In this document: positions 53,597-62,194 of the stretch, in pieces | Numbering within the stretch: position 1 is the first letter of the stretch | Layout: each line of letters starts with the position of its first letter | DNA from: Cryobacterium sp. PH31-AA6 | GTDB lineage: Bacteria > Actinomycetota > Actinomycetes > Actinomycetales > Microbacteriaceae | Direction: 5' to 3' | Assembly: GCF_030063195.1 (NCBI RefSeq) | Contig: NZ_JASISS010000004.1 | Coordinates: forward strand, 62,001 to 126,000 | Length of the DNA: 64,000 bases | The notes under the pieces: generated by a model | Told to the model about the DNA's origin: nothing | What the model saw: the letters and a program-made list of their open reading frames with translations, nothing else | The model's database searches: none | Program-made: the position numbers and the translations under genes

Positions 53597-55701
53597 CACC
53601 GGGTGGCGTCTTCCGTCGAGTTTTTGTCGCGGATCGCTTTGCGGATGGACAGTAGTTCACTGTCTATGCGGGCACGATTCAAAGCAGATAACCTGCGACT
53701 ACTGCGCAACTCCAACAGCGACTTCTCTTCGGCTTTCCATACGGCTATATGAGTCGGCAGCAGCACCGAATTTGGGCATTCAGATGGCACGCACATCGAC
53801 GGCTTAACGTCCGTGTTCGTCTCCCGCTCCGACTTTGTCAAGCAAGCGGCGATCCCCTTGTCCCCCAGGCACAGGTTGATTGTGCCGAATCGCATGTCTG
53901 GAAACTCGGCCGCAAGAAGTCTGGCCCTGGTGGTCTTATCAACCACTTGAGCAGCGGACCGACGCGTCGACCCGATCACGCGCTGGACAGAGGAACCGCC
54001 AGGGCCCTGCGCGCTGATTTCTTTCGGCGTGCCGACGGCGAGTTCATCGAGCGCGAGTCGAGCCGTGGTTCGCGCCTTTACCTCTCCTCGTTCCTTGGCC
54101 CATCGTTCAGTCTCGCGGCTGTAGCTAGCGGTCAAGGCGTTGGAGGTCCCTGTGGCTTGAGAGTGTTTTAGCTGCAGCCCCGCGGCGATTTGTCCGCCGT
54201 GCTCATATTCGGTCAGTAGAGCCATCGTTCGTCGGAGCATATGAGGCGTGATTGGACCCGCGGGGATCGGGCTCAGCCCCGTGCTGAGCACCGTCTCGTT
54301 GATTCGCTTTCGGAATCGCTGAAGAGCTTTGGTCACGTGGAACCCGCGTTGATCGGCAACCTTGGACCGTGCGGTAGATGCGCGGGAACTGCTGAAGAGG
54401 TGAGTCTCATGTGGGCTGGTACTCTCAAGCACCTCTATAGCCTTCTGAACAGGATCGGTGATCCACCAGTATTTGAGTGGGCGATGAGGCTCGTTTTTTA
54501 TCAGCGGTGATTTTAGGGCTGCTACTCCATAGTGAGCGGTAACACTGCCGCGCTGCAGCTCCTGCACTTCCGAATCTCGCATCATCGTCATCGAGGCGAT
54601 GATGACGTAGCAAGCCTCCCGCAGCATCCGGGTCTCTACTCCAGCCGAATGGGAATCAAAGCTGTCGCGCCAAGGACGGTCTCGCCCTGGCAGCGCCTGC
54701 ACCGGGGCGAACACCCCGCCAACAACGGAGATGCGCCCCGACTGGAGTGCTTGGGCGACTACGTGGCGCCGCCGTCGTCCTGACAGATTTCCATTCGTGA
54801 ACAGGTCTAACGTTGCGCCGCCGGTGATTCGAGCCGAAAGCTGTCTCCAGTTCACATTTTCTTGTTCCTTTTGGGTCGGATGGCGAGATTTCTTGAGCAG
54901 GATTGGCTCATCGTCGCGATCCATATATTGGTCGAAGGATGTGTCCAAGCTTCCCGTGCTCGCAGGCTGGCGCGGCCTCTCATTGGAGACCGCGCTCCGC
55001 CCCCTGGCGGCGATGATGTCGACAGAGAACAAAGAGACATAGGCCCACGCCGCTTGTATGAGCGGATAGAACAATTCTGGCGACACAGGCTGAGTTGCCA
55101 ACGGCTTGCGCCGCTGCGTTCCTCGCAGCGGATTGTTCTCAGGATTAGGCCAAGGATGTTGAGCGATGCCGCCTTCGCTCAAGACGGATCTGCATGTGTA
55201 TAGGAGCGCCGCGATCTTCCCGACAGACGCAATTACTTGCGGGCTCGGCTGCGGGACCTGCTGCAAGTGTCGGATCGAATTGATGAAATCGTCCCGGCTC
55301 CACCAGGTGAGGCTCGCAGGAAATCCGTTGTCCTTGGCTAAGTCCTGCAGTATGGCCATGCACTTCACAAAGCTGCGAACGGTTCGCGGCTGTCGTGGGG
55401 GAGTGGAAAGAAAGACCCCGCGGTTAAGCAAGAGCGGGTGTGATGGGTTGAGTAATATCATCGCAATCTCTTTTGCATATGTAAGCCACGTGTTTTCCAG
55501 GCCTATGAAGCTGATGCGTCCCCACGCACCATTGGCATTGGCCGGACGCCCCAAGCAATTGAGGTTCCAAACCAGAACTGAGTCATCACCGAACACCGGA
55601 ATTGGTTCTGTCTCCCTGCGAATCGAGTGTTCCATGGCGACAGAGGTGTTGGCCGGGAAGGCGGCAGTCGCGACGACCCTCAGGTGAGAAAGGGCGCTCA
55701 T
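53596..55701 (-). CDS. Large tyrosine recombinase (third in operon, 701 aa)
   Basis: Site-specific recombinase. Catalytic-domain landmarks are MMRDSEVQEL (first Arg), HMLRRTMALL (HxxR) and a late Tyr in ALTASYSRETERW. About 370 residues precede the catalytic domain, far more than in phage integrases. It overlaps the previous gene by 4 nt (ATGA) and the next by one base. The plain length and order resemble TnpB of Tn554 or the third member of recombinase-in-trio elements. Confidence 0.78.
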   Translation of the reverse strand: MSALSHLRVVATAAFPANTSVAMEHSIRRETEPIPVFGDDSVLVWNLNCLGRPANANGAWGRISFIGLENTWLTYAKEIAMILLNPSHPLLLNRGVFLSTPPRQPRTVRSFVKCMAILQDLAKDNGFPASLTWWSRDDFINSIRHLQQVPQPSPQVIASVGKIAALLYTCRSVLSEGGIAQHPWPNPENNPLRGTQRRKPLATQPVSPELFYPLIQAAWAYVSLFSVDIIAARGRSAVSNERPRQPASTGSLDTSFDQYMDRDDEPILLKKSRHPTQKEQENVNWRQLSARITGGATLDLFTNGNLSGRRRRHVVAQALQSGRISVVGGVFAPVQALPGRDRPWRDSFDSHSAGVETRMLREACYVIIASMTMMRDSEVQELQRGSVTAHYGVAALKSPLIKNEPHRPLKYWWITDPVQKAIEVLESTSPHETHLFSSSRASTARSKVADQRGFHVTKALQRFRKRINETVLSTGLSPIPAGPITPHMLRRTMALLTEYEHGGQIAAGLQLKHSQATGTSNALTASYSRETERWAKERGEVKARTTARLALDELAVGTPKEISAQGPGGSSVQRVIGSTRRSAAQVVDKTTRARLLAAEFPDMRFGTINLCLGDKGIAACLTKSERETNTDVKPSMCVPSECPNSVLLPTHIAVWKAEEKSLLELRSSRRLSALNRARIDSELLSIRKAIRDKNSTEDATR

Positions 55702-57479
55702 CTGTCTAACTCCGCTCGCCAGGCAAGCGGAAGATGAAGGTGCTCGGAATCACTTTTGACAGCACCTCGGGCGACATCCTTTTCGGAACTGCTGAACTGT
55801 TCTAGGACTGCCTTTAGACTCTCTCTTCGCTCTCCCCATTGTTCGATGAAGCGAGGCGGGTACAGGTCCTGTCTTCGGGCTTCTATGTGATCCGACATGA
55901 GAAGCAACTGCGGCAGATGATCTGTGAAGATCACAGCATTGGGGCAAGTCAAGCAGGCGAAAGGACGTTCCATGCAGAGTTCTCCTGCGGTCGTGTTGGG
56001 ACCGTTGGTTGGGTCCGCGCAAGCGCTTACGCCGAGTGCACGTTCCGCCGGGGTTTCATCGGCAACAAGTGCTGCCAGTTGACGCGCACGGACCTCTGTG
56101 GACTCATCGCACAATACCGAGTTCGCCGAACGGACAATTAGCGTGGGGGTTGAGGCGAGGGCCTGTTCGAAGACTCGTTCCTGAGCGCGTGCAATCGTGC
56201 GCGCCGAGGTTGAAATTACCGAAGTGACAGGTAGGTAGTACCGATTGAAAGTCGTCTCCTTATGATCCGTGCCCGCGGCCGCTTTGGCCGATCCACTAAT
56301 TCCGGCGCGTACCGCCTTTACGGCTTTGCGAATTCTTCGGAGGTCGATCGGCAACGACAGCTGAACTCCGTGGGCTAGCGCCCAGTCTCCGAGATTAATC
56401 TTTTGAAAGTTTTGCTGGTTAATGACGAGTTTGCCGTTCGTGAGCTTGTGGACCATCCAAAGGGTTTGATCGTCGTCGACCAAGCTGCGCGCGAGAGTCG
56501 TGACGGCGATAGCCCGTTTAAATAGACCGGCCGTTCCCCAAGTTTCTTGGGACGCGGGTCCCGTGAAGTTGAGCCGCATGAGTACGTGGGACCGCGCTTT
56601 GAATGTCGTCCAATCCAATCCGCCGTCGGAGAATACGAGGTCCCCCACTCTTGCGTCGCGGACTTGTTCCGGTGCAATACCTGTGGACCACATCAGTAGG
56701 AGTTGAAAGCTCATCATCTCTGTTTCGCTCGGCGCGACGAGAGATGCAATCGCTCGCAATCCACGGCTTGCGGGGCCTTCGAAATCCCGCCCGACTACGC
56801 CAAGCTGGCTCGCAGACAGCGCAGAAACTATGGCACGTATCAGGTCTCTGTCCGCACGAAGCTGGCGCTTCACTTCCTCGGCTCCAGCACCTGCGAGGGC
56901 TGTTCTGATCAATGATCGGAAGGAAGCGCTATTTCGGAATAGCATCTGCCCGTCTTGAATGCGCATTTCCGTGATCGCCGCGTCGCTCGTGGCGGCCCTC
57001 ATCTGCTGGATCCGTTCGGCGTTCGAGAATTCGTCGAGCGGAGTGTCCTCTGGTCGCGATGCCGAGAACGCGCTGGTCACCATGGCTGCGAGTGAAGCGT
57101 TCGCCGTTCGGTTGGTCAAAACGGCTCGCCTAATCAAGGCAGCGACTTGTGAGTAGGCCTTGTTTTGACCTGCAGTGGAAAGCGAAGATCGCCATTCATA
57201 GAGCGTGAATACGAGGTCGTCGTCGGGCCTGTAGATGGACGCCTTCCTCGGCGCTCCTCGTGTATCTGCAAACCTGCAGAAGAGAACGATGGCCGCCCTG
57301 TACCCGCCGGCTGTGCTGATGGTTGCCCCGTTGGCTTTCACGTGATCAGTCCAAAGATCGCCAAGTTCCGCGGCGAGATTGGCGCACTCAAAATCACGCG
57401 GGTACAAGAAATGGGTGGCCACCCGACCACGTATCGGCCCGGAAACCGATCGCTTCGAATACTTCTCGCGATTAGTCAT
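55698..57479 (-). CDS. Large tyrosine-recombinase-like protein (second in operon, 593 aa)
   Basis: Shows the core SAM-like domain (TAGQNKAYSQVAALIRRAV) and a catalytic-like region LMWSTGIAPEQVRDARVGDL, but the usual TGxR Arg is shifted or absent and HxxR is not obvious. The later segment has TTFNRYYLP and a Cys-rich tail (MERPFACLTCPNAVIF), possibly a zinc knuckle. It may be a structural partner that is not itself catalytic, as proposed for one subunit of trio elements. ATG 57479, 8-nt overlap with the first recombinase. Confidence 0.7.
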   Translation of the reverse strand: MTNREKYSKRSVSGPIRGRVATHFLYPRDFECANLAAELGDLWTDHVKANGATISTAGGYRAAIVLFCRFADTRGAPRKASIYRPDDDLVFTLYEWRSSLSTAGQNKAYSQVAALIRRAVLTNRTANASLAAMVTSAFSASRPEDTPLDEFSNAERIQQMRAATSDAAITEMRIQDGQMLFRNSASFRSLIRTALAGAGAEEVKRQLRADRDLIRAIVSALSASQLGVVGRDFEGPASRGLRAIASLVAPSETEMMSFQLLLMWSTGIAPEQVRDARVGDLVFSDGGLDWTTFKARSHVLMRLNFTGPASQETWGTAGLFKRAIAVTTLARSLVDDDQTLWMVHKLTNGKLVINQQNFQKINLGDWALAHGVQLSLPIDLRRIRKAVKAVRAGISGSAKAAAGTDHKETTFNRYYLPVTSVISTSARTIARAQERVFEQALASTPTLIVRSANSVLCDESTEVRARQLAALVADETPAERALGVSACADPTNGPNTTAGELCMERPFACLTCPNAVIFTDHLPQLLLMSDHIEARRQDLYPPRFIEQWGERRESLKAVLEQFSSSEKDVARGAVKSDSEHLHLPLAWRAELDR

Positions 57480-58878
57480 TGTGGGAGAACTTTTCTAACA
57501 GAAACTGATCGATAAGGCTCCCGTAATCTTGCGACTCTTCGGTCCAACTCGCGAAGGCCGCCTCAACTTCATCGGAAAGTTCATTCTGTGCACCCAGATA
57601 TATTGACGTCGTAGCGAGATTGGCATGGCCCAACATACGTTGCACCTCCACAATGGGGTCTAGTGAGGCTTTGCGTGTACCGTTTGTTTGTTCCAAGTTC
57701 TTCAGCATCGTTACGGCGAAGGTATGCCGCAACATGTGGGGTGTGATTGGACGAGTGGATCGAGTGGGCCCAAGGACAACCGATATCCGTGTAGATGCCT
57801 CGCGGAAAGCTCGATGCCAGGAGTCCTTGGATGGCATCCGGCCGCTGAAGTTCACGAAGAGCGACATCGGCTCGAGGCCGTCTCCCGTCTCTCTGAAGGT
57901 GCGAGCGCGAAGTGTCGGATTCATTGCTTTCACCGTACGGCGAACACGAACACCGTCGAGCTCACCGGACAACCACGTTCCGTGCGGGCACTGGTCGTCG
58001 ACGATAAACAGTGATGCATGTGAGTTGGTTTTCAATCTCGACGCGGCGGCCGACATTGCTTGGCGTTCGGTTGCGATGTATAGACCTAGCTTCGCCAAAA
58101 CGCGTGGCGGAATGTAGGCCGACCTTTCCCTGCCCCCCTTCGCGCATGCTTGCAAAGTGACGTGAGATCCGAAACCGCCCTGCTCGTCTGCGCTGATCTC
58201 GCAGAGGAGGAGGCTGTGAAATTCGCCCAATCTCATTCCAGTGGTGAGGGCAACCTGCGCCCCGACCGCATTCCGCATCGCGAGTCGTCCGCGAAAGGTC
58301 GTGTCTGCTCCGTTGTCGACTAGTCGCCCCTGAAGCCCGACGTTGAAAAAGATATGCCACTCGCGTTCGGAGATACTGCGGACGTTTGGCTGAGTGCGAA
58401 CTGGTTGTCTAAGCACGTCACGATTCCCGTGAGATATCCAGGGAACACGGTCTATGACCTGGGCGTCAACGAGATAGGTGAAGAGTATGCGGATTGCAAC
58501 GGCTTCAACTGTCCAGGAAACCGCAGAGATAGGTCGAGGTCCATACATTGTTCGGGAATCGCGATAGCTGGCGAGATGACTCTCTGTAACTTCAGTCAGG
58601 TCCATATTCAGCGATTCGAGGAACTTTGCGAAGCGGAGGGCTACGTACGCGTACTGGCGCAGCGTGGAGCCTTCCCATCCGTTTCCGAGATGAACTCCGT
58701 ACTCGAACCAGATTGGGGCTGGCCGGATTCCACTGAAGAACAGAGGCGTCCCGTGCCTGAGCGTCCGACGGGTGTCCAACACCCGTCCTGCGTCTAGCTC
58801 AGGAGCAACAGTTTTTAGATTTCGCTCAACGAGCTGAGCGTCCGAGAAATAGAGCTCCATGACGGCGCATTCTTGCAT
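57472..58878 (-). CDS. Tyrosine recombinase (first in operon, TnpA-like)
   Basis: Complete catalytic set: TGMRLGEFHSLLL (Arg I), a Lys-containing beta region, HMLRHTFAVTML (HxxR), and LGHANLATTSIYLGAQN (His/Tyr). The N-terminal SAM-like domain is seen in LRQYAYVALRFAKFLESL. The frame is open up to 59,049, but that extension runs through two 17-bp direct repeats and lacks a ribosome site; ATG 58878 or 58860 is more likely. As first gene at the edge of the module it takes the TnpA position of Tn554. Confidence 0.78.
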   Translation of the reverse strand: MQECAVMELYFSDAQLVERNLKTVAPELDAGRVLDTRRTLRHGTPLFFSGIRPAPIWFEYGVHLGNGWEGSTLRQYAYVALRFAKFLESLNMDLTEVTESHLASYRDSRTMYGPRPISAVSWTVEAVAIRILFTYLVDAQVIDRVPWISHGNRDVLRQPVRTQPNVRSISEREWHIFFNVGLQGRLVDNGADTTFRGRLAMRNAVGAQVALTTGMRLGEFHSLLLCEISADEQGGFGSHVTLQACAKGGRERSAYIPPRVLAKLGLYIATERQAMSAAASRLKTNSHASLFIVDDQCPHGTWLSGELDGVRVRRTVKAMNPTLRARTFRETGDGLEPMSLFVNFSGRMPSKDSWHRAFREASTRISVVLGPTRSTRPITPHMLRHTFAVTMLKNLEQTNGTRKASLDPIVEVQRMLGHANLATTSIYLGAQNELSDEVEAAFASWTEESQDYGSLIDQFLLEKFSHND

Positions 58879-58936
58879 TAGGGCTGACACCAGCCGCGAA
58901 GATCCTTCCCGCGAGCGACGGGGTGCAGTCGTCCAC

Positions 58937-59010
58937 GTGAGGCATGTCCAACAATGCACTATTTTCAGTCTCGGGTTGTTACTTAAGTGCAAAGTGAGGC
59001 ACAACCAACA
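58937..59010. repeat. Pair of 17-bp direct repeats at the recombinase-module edge
   Basis: GTGAGGCATGTCCAACA (58,937-58,953) and GTGAGGCACAACCAACA (58,994-59,010), 57 bp apart, differ at three positions. They lie directly before the first recombinase gene and fit binding sites for one of the recombinases. Confidence 0.6.
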
Positions 59011-59088
59011 CTGCAACGTAACCGGCTGGGTCCTGATCACGTTCGTCAATAGTATTTGCTGTCACCAGGAACCGCGAAAGGACTACCC

Positions 59089-59325
59089 ATGAGCACCAAC
59101 ATCACCACCGCCCCGATCAGCCAAGCCGAGTACCTGCAAGCCGAAATGGGCTACCTGCTCCGCCGCCTCGATGACGGAGACACGGCCGGCGCAGCGGCAT
59201 CCCTCGCGACCCTGCGCAATGAGCTGCACAAGCTCACGCTCGGCATCGACCCGGGCGAAGAGGTGTGTGGTCGCATCACCACCCAGAACGGGGAGTACTA
59301 CCGGTGGGCGTTTCTCGACAAGTAG
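59089..59325 (+). CDS. Small hypothetical protein (78 aa)
   Basis: ATG 59089 has GAAAGGA 6-7 nt upstream and good codon use. The product is mostly helical (AEYLQAEMGYLLRRLDDGDT, AAASLATLRNELHKLTLGI) and ends in a short beta part NGEYYRWAFLDK. Family unknown; it lies between the recombinase module and the tRNA fragment, so it is probably phage- or element-borne. Confidence 0.6.
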   Translation: MSTNITTAPISQAEYLQAEMGYLLRRLDDGDTAGAAASLATLRNELHKLTLGIDPGEEVCGRITTQNGEYYRWAFLDK

Positions 59326-59361
59326 CTGGGGCGAGACGTAGCTCGTGGCCTTGCCGACGAC

Positions 59362-59526
59362 TCACTCTCGCGGGTCAAGCTGGCCCGGCCTGGCACCCTG
59401 ACCGGTCGGGTCAGTGTTCACGCTGCGCAGGGCGGCCGCGACCGCATTCCGTATCGTCCAGTAGAGAATGGCGGTAGCGGCGACTGTCGAGACGGCCAGG
59501 ACGACGATGAGCTCAGAAATATCCAT
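59362..59526 (-). CDS. Small single-pass membrane protein (54 aa)
   Basis: From ATG 59526 the product has one N-terminal membrane helix (SELIVVLAVSTVAATAILYW) followed by a polar tail with RNAV and a Gly/Pro-rich end. Ribosome site is weak (CTGAGG). Good third-position G/C supports coding. Such short membrane proteins are usual near phage lysis regions. Confidence 0.45.
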   Translation of the reverse strand: MDISELIVVLAVSTVAATAILYWTIRNAVAAALRSVNTDPTGQGARPGQLDPRE

Positions 59527-59566
59527 GCCTCAGGGTACTGTCAGCGGTGCTCGCGCGTTGACGCAA

Positions 59567-59616
59567 CCAACTGACTCTTAATCAGTGGGTTCCCGGTTCA
59601 AGTCCGGGGGGGTGCA
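59567..59616 (+). other. 3' fragment of tRNA-Lys(CUU), probable attachment-site copy
   Basis: The anticodon arm ACTGA/TCAGT with loop CTCTTAA (anticodon CTT), the variable loop and the T-arm CCCGG-TTCAAGT-CCGGG are intact, followed by the 3' acceptor strand. The 5' acceptor strand and D-arm are missing, so this is not a working tRNA. Partial 3' tRNA copies of this kind mark att sites of elements integrated into tRNA genes. Confidence 0.75.
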
Positions 59617-59636
59617 CAGTAAAACAAAGGGAAGGG

Positions 59637-59667
59637 GGGTTGCTACACCAACAAGGTATAGCAACCC
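59637..59667. repeat. 9-bp stem hairpin near the att fragment
   Basis: GGGTTGCTA (59,637-59,645) pairs with TAGCAACCC (59,659-59,667) over a 13-nt loop. No T-run. May be part of the attachment region or a processing hairpin. Confidence 0.45.
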
Positions 59668-59694
59668 TCACAGCAACAGGCAGCAGATACACGA

Positions 59695-59734
59695 AAAGAC
59701 CCCCTCCCGACCCGAAGGCTGGAAGGGGGTCTTT
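59695..59734 (-). terminator. Rho-independent terminator after the tail-spike gene
   Basis: AAAGACCCCCT pairs with AGGGGGTCTTT (loop region includes a smaller stem) and on the minus strand the stem is followed by TTTT. It lies 44 nt past the tail-spike stop and closes the late phage operon. Confidence 0.85.
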
Positions 59735-59777
59735 CGTGCAGGGGCGGGGCTGCCATCTAGGTTGAACCGTGCTGGGA

Positions 59778-61883
59778 CTAGGCGGGCGAGCGCAGGGTTA
59801 CATTGTCGAACAGGCCCAGGGGGTCGCCCGCGGCCGAATGCAGGCCGTGATTGGTGGCCACGTATGCCGCAAGATCCCCAGCCGACAATGTACAGGTGAG
59901 CAGCTTCTGACCATCGACGTATGCCTCCACCTGGTCCCCAAATGCAACGACCCGCAGGAGGTAGCGCCGTCCAATTACATAGACCGCCGGGACAGTTGCG
60001 AGCACTGTCATTACGCCCGCCGCGAGCTTGAATATTTCAAGCGTCTGGGAGGCGCTATTGATGCGTGCCCCGAGTGAGTTGTTGTAGTCGGTGGCCCTGA
60101 CGGCCAGACCTTCCCTGTTCTTGACCTTGATGCCAGCCTCAATATCAATGTTCGCGGTTCCAGCGTTCAGGTAGAGCAGCGCGAGAGATGCCGCAGCCGA
60201 GCTGTAGATGTGCGTTCCATCTGCAACCCATGAACCCCGATTGTGCACCCATGTCTGACCGGTAAGGGTCATTGCAGCAGTCTTGAACGATCCGGCAGGC
60301 AGCGACCCATCATCGAAGGCGATGATACGGGAGGCGCCGGCTGTGCCAACTGCCGCTATTCTGGGCCTCAGTAGGGTCGGCTGGCCGATCGCGAGCGGTC
60401 GGGCCGTGGTCGATCCAAGGTCTGATAGTTCGTAATCGACCACACGGTGATTGACGTTTGCCACCGTGTTGCGGATCGTTACCCCGGTGCGATTTCCCGC
60501 CGTGCGCGGGGAGATGATGGTATTTCCTGTACCTGCCCACACGCCAATGCCAGCCTCAAACGTTGCCGTCCCCACATTGGTTGCCGTAACTTCGCGGATG
60601 ATGTTGTTTGTTCCACGGACCTCTACGTCGAAGTGTGCTGTAGTTCCGTCCGTGGTGTGATTGGCAATGAAAGTTGATTTCTCCAGTACACAATCAGAGT
60701 TATCGTCTAGTGCACGGAACGGCTTACCCGGCCCCGCCATAACAACCGTCAGTCGCGACATCCGAACCCGGCTATTCGTGGCTTCAAGGTCAACCGCTGC
60801 AACGTCCTGGGATGTACTGGTGTCACCGGATGCGCGGCAGTCAGAGATGGTCACGTCGTCGCAGTACATGAGGTGCAGCAGTCCTTGCGAGCTGCGCGCG
60901 TTGAGGCCGGATAGAGTACCTCCAGAAACACCCTTGTACTGGTAGGCGAATGATGTTTCGCCGCCGACTGCCAGGCAGTCAGTTCCGGTTACGTCAGTGT
61001 TTGGCCGCGATTCAACGAAGTAGATCAGGTGCGGGGGCGCGGAGGTTCCGGGGGCAGAGTAGTAATGCCCCTTGAGCCGAGAGTGGGAGAACCCGGCGAC
61101 ACCGTTTGCTACCAGACCGAACACGACTTTATTGACGGTGAGGTCGTCCACTGAGCCGCCAGTGAGTGATGGGCTGAGAGTGTCGGTTGTGGTATTCCAC
61201 GCGCCGTAATACACGCCGGTAATCAGATTTTCGGCGTGCACCCTTCGGACGGTTACATTGTTTGCGAAAACTGCGACCCCGGCATTGTACGCATACAGAG
61301 GCGATGCGCCCCGGTATGTGCCAGAGTCGCCACCGCCAACGACAAATGCCGCTTGCTCCAACCAGAAGCCTTCAATGGTCACATTCGGGCCGGTCACGTC
61401 GAAGACCATTTCAGGAAAAACTGTCTGTCGGATGCGAGTCCGGTATTTTCCCGCCCCACGGATCGTGATGCCACCCGTAATAGTGATACGCCCCGCAATG
61501 TCAATGAACCCACCAGACGGCGTTGGGGGGAAGACGACGGTTGCTCCGGTAAGCTGCGCCTTGTTTACTGCCGCCTGAATCGCGGCCGTGTTCGCCGCGG
61601 CCGCGTTCGACGCTGAAACACTACCGGCCAGAGAAACAACCGGTGCAAAATTGGTAGCCTGCCGCGCGTCCTGCTGCATCCGGAGTGCACTGGCCGAGTT
61701 CGCATCGGTGGCGAGCGCGGCGGTGGCAACAGCAACCCCGACGAGTGACGACGGAACGCCCGCCTGATTGATGACCTCTGACAGCGCCTCGTCATACTGG
61801 GTTTCGAGGTGGTCAAGGTTCGCCTCGGTGATGGGTGAACCCGTCGACGGCTTGTTCTGCCAATCCTTTTTGATGTACGCCAT
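59778..61883 (-). CDS. Phage tail spike with pectate-lyase-like beta-helix
   Basis: Virion protein of 701 aa that likely binds or trims host surface glycan. The N-terminus (MAYIKKDWQNKPSTGSPITE) is a typical actinophage virion-attachment lead. Residues 90-480 are a right-handed beta-helix with a pectate-lyase superfamily start (AIQAAVNKAQLTGATVVFPP). The last 180 residues resemble a LamG/concanavalin-like domain (RYLLRVVAFGDQVEAYVDGQ). A start further upstream would overlap the holin-like gene; ATG 61883 sits right behind it. Last gene of the minus-strand late operon. Confidence 0.8.
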   Translation of the reverse strand: MAYIKKDWQNKPSTGSPITEANLDHLETQYDEALSEVINQAGVPSSLVGVAVATAALATDANSASALRMQQDARQATNFAPVVSLAGSVSASNAAAANTAAIQAAVNKAQLTGATVVFPPTPSGGFIDIAGRITITGGITIRGAGKYRTRIRQTVFPEMVFDVTGPNVTIEGFWLEQAAFVVGGGDSGTYRGASPLYAYNAGVAVFANNVTVRRVHAENLITGVYYGAWNTTTDTLSPSLTGGSVDDLTVNKVVFGLVANGVAGFSHSRLKGHYYSAPGTSAPPHLIYFVESRPNTDVTGTDCLAVGGETSFAYQYKGVSGGTLSGLNARSSQGLLHLMYCDDVTISDCRASGDTSTSQDVAAVDLEATNSRVRMSRLTVVMAGPGKPFRALDDNSDCVLEKSTFIANHTTDGTTAHFDVEVRGTNNIIREVTATNVGTATFEAGIGVWAGTGNTIISPRTAGNRTGVTIRNTVANVNHRVVDYELSDLGSTTARPLAIGQPTLLRPRIAAVGTAGASRIIAFDDGSLPAGSFKTAAMTLTGQTWVHNRGSWVADGTHIYSSAAASLALLYLNAGTANIDIEAGIKVKNREGLAVRATDYNNSLGARINSASQTLEIFKLAAGVMTVLATVPAVYVIGRRYLLRVVAFGDQVEAYVDGQKLLTCTLSAGDLAAYVATNHGLHSAAGDPLGLFDNVTLRSPA

Positions 61884-61888
61884 GTGCT

Positions 61889-62194
61889 CTACGCCTCGTG
61901 CTTTCCGGCCGCGCCGAGCTGCACCTTGGTGAGCCACGCATTCACGCCGGGGATCGCCATGATCCGGGCGAACGCACCCGCAAGGGCGCCGATCGTTGCC
62001 ACAGCACCGGTGGCCCAGGCGAGCCACTCGGGCGGGAGGATCACGGCGACCGCTTCGAGGAACTGAGGGGCGAGCACGGCGACGACGGCGACGACAGATG
62101 CGGCGCCAAGGATGACACCGGCGACGGTCTGCAGGATGGTGCGCAGAACGGCCGCGCCGGGGTAGGCAACCTGGGTGGGGGTGAGGGTGTTCAT
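61889..62194 (-). CDS. Holin-like small membrane protein
   Basis: 101 aa with two membrane helices (TVAGVILGAASVVAVVAVL and WATGAVATIGALAGAFARI) and short charged tails, the profile of phage holins and related membrane proteins. ATG 62194 has AAAGGAG upstream and overlaps the previous stop (ATGA). Position in a phage tail/lysis operon supports the call, but no endolysin lies in the window. Confidence 0.6.
   Translation of the reverse strand: MNTLTPTQVAYPGAAVLRTILQTVAGVILGAASVVAVVAVLAPQFLEAVAVILPPEWLAWATGAVATIGALAGAFARIMAIPGVNAWLTKVQLGAAGKHEA

Noticed and set aside
57472-59049. Zinc-finger-like N-terminus (CWLC, HCWTC) on the first recombinase
   Set aside because: The two Cys groups arise from the 17-bp direct repeats, with poor codon use and no ribosome site; they are more likely DNA sites at the element edge.
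59567-59616. Complete tRNA-Lys gene
   Set aside because: The D-arm and 5' acceptor strand are absent upstream; only the 3' part is present.
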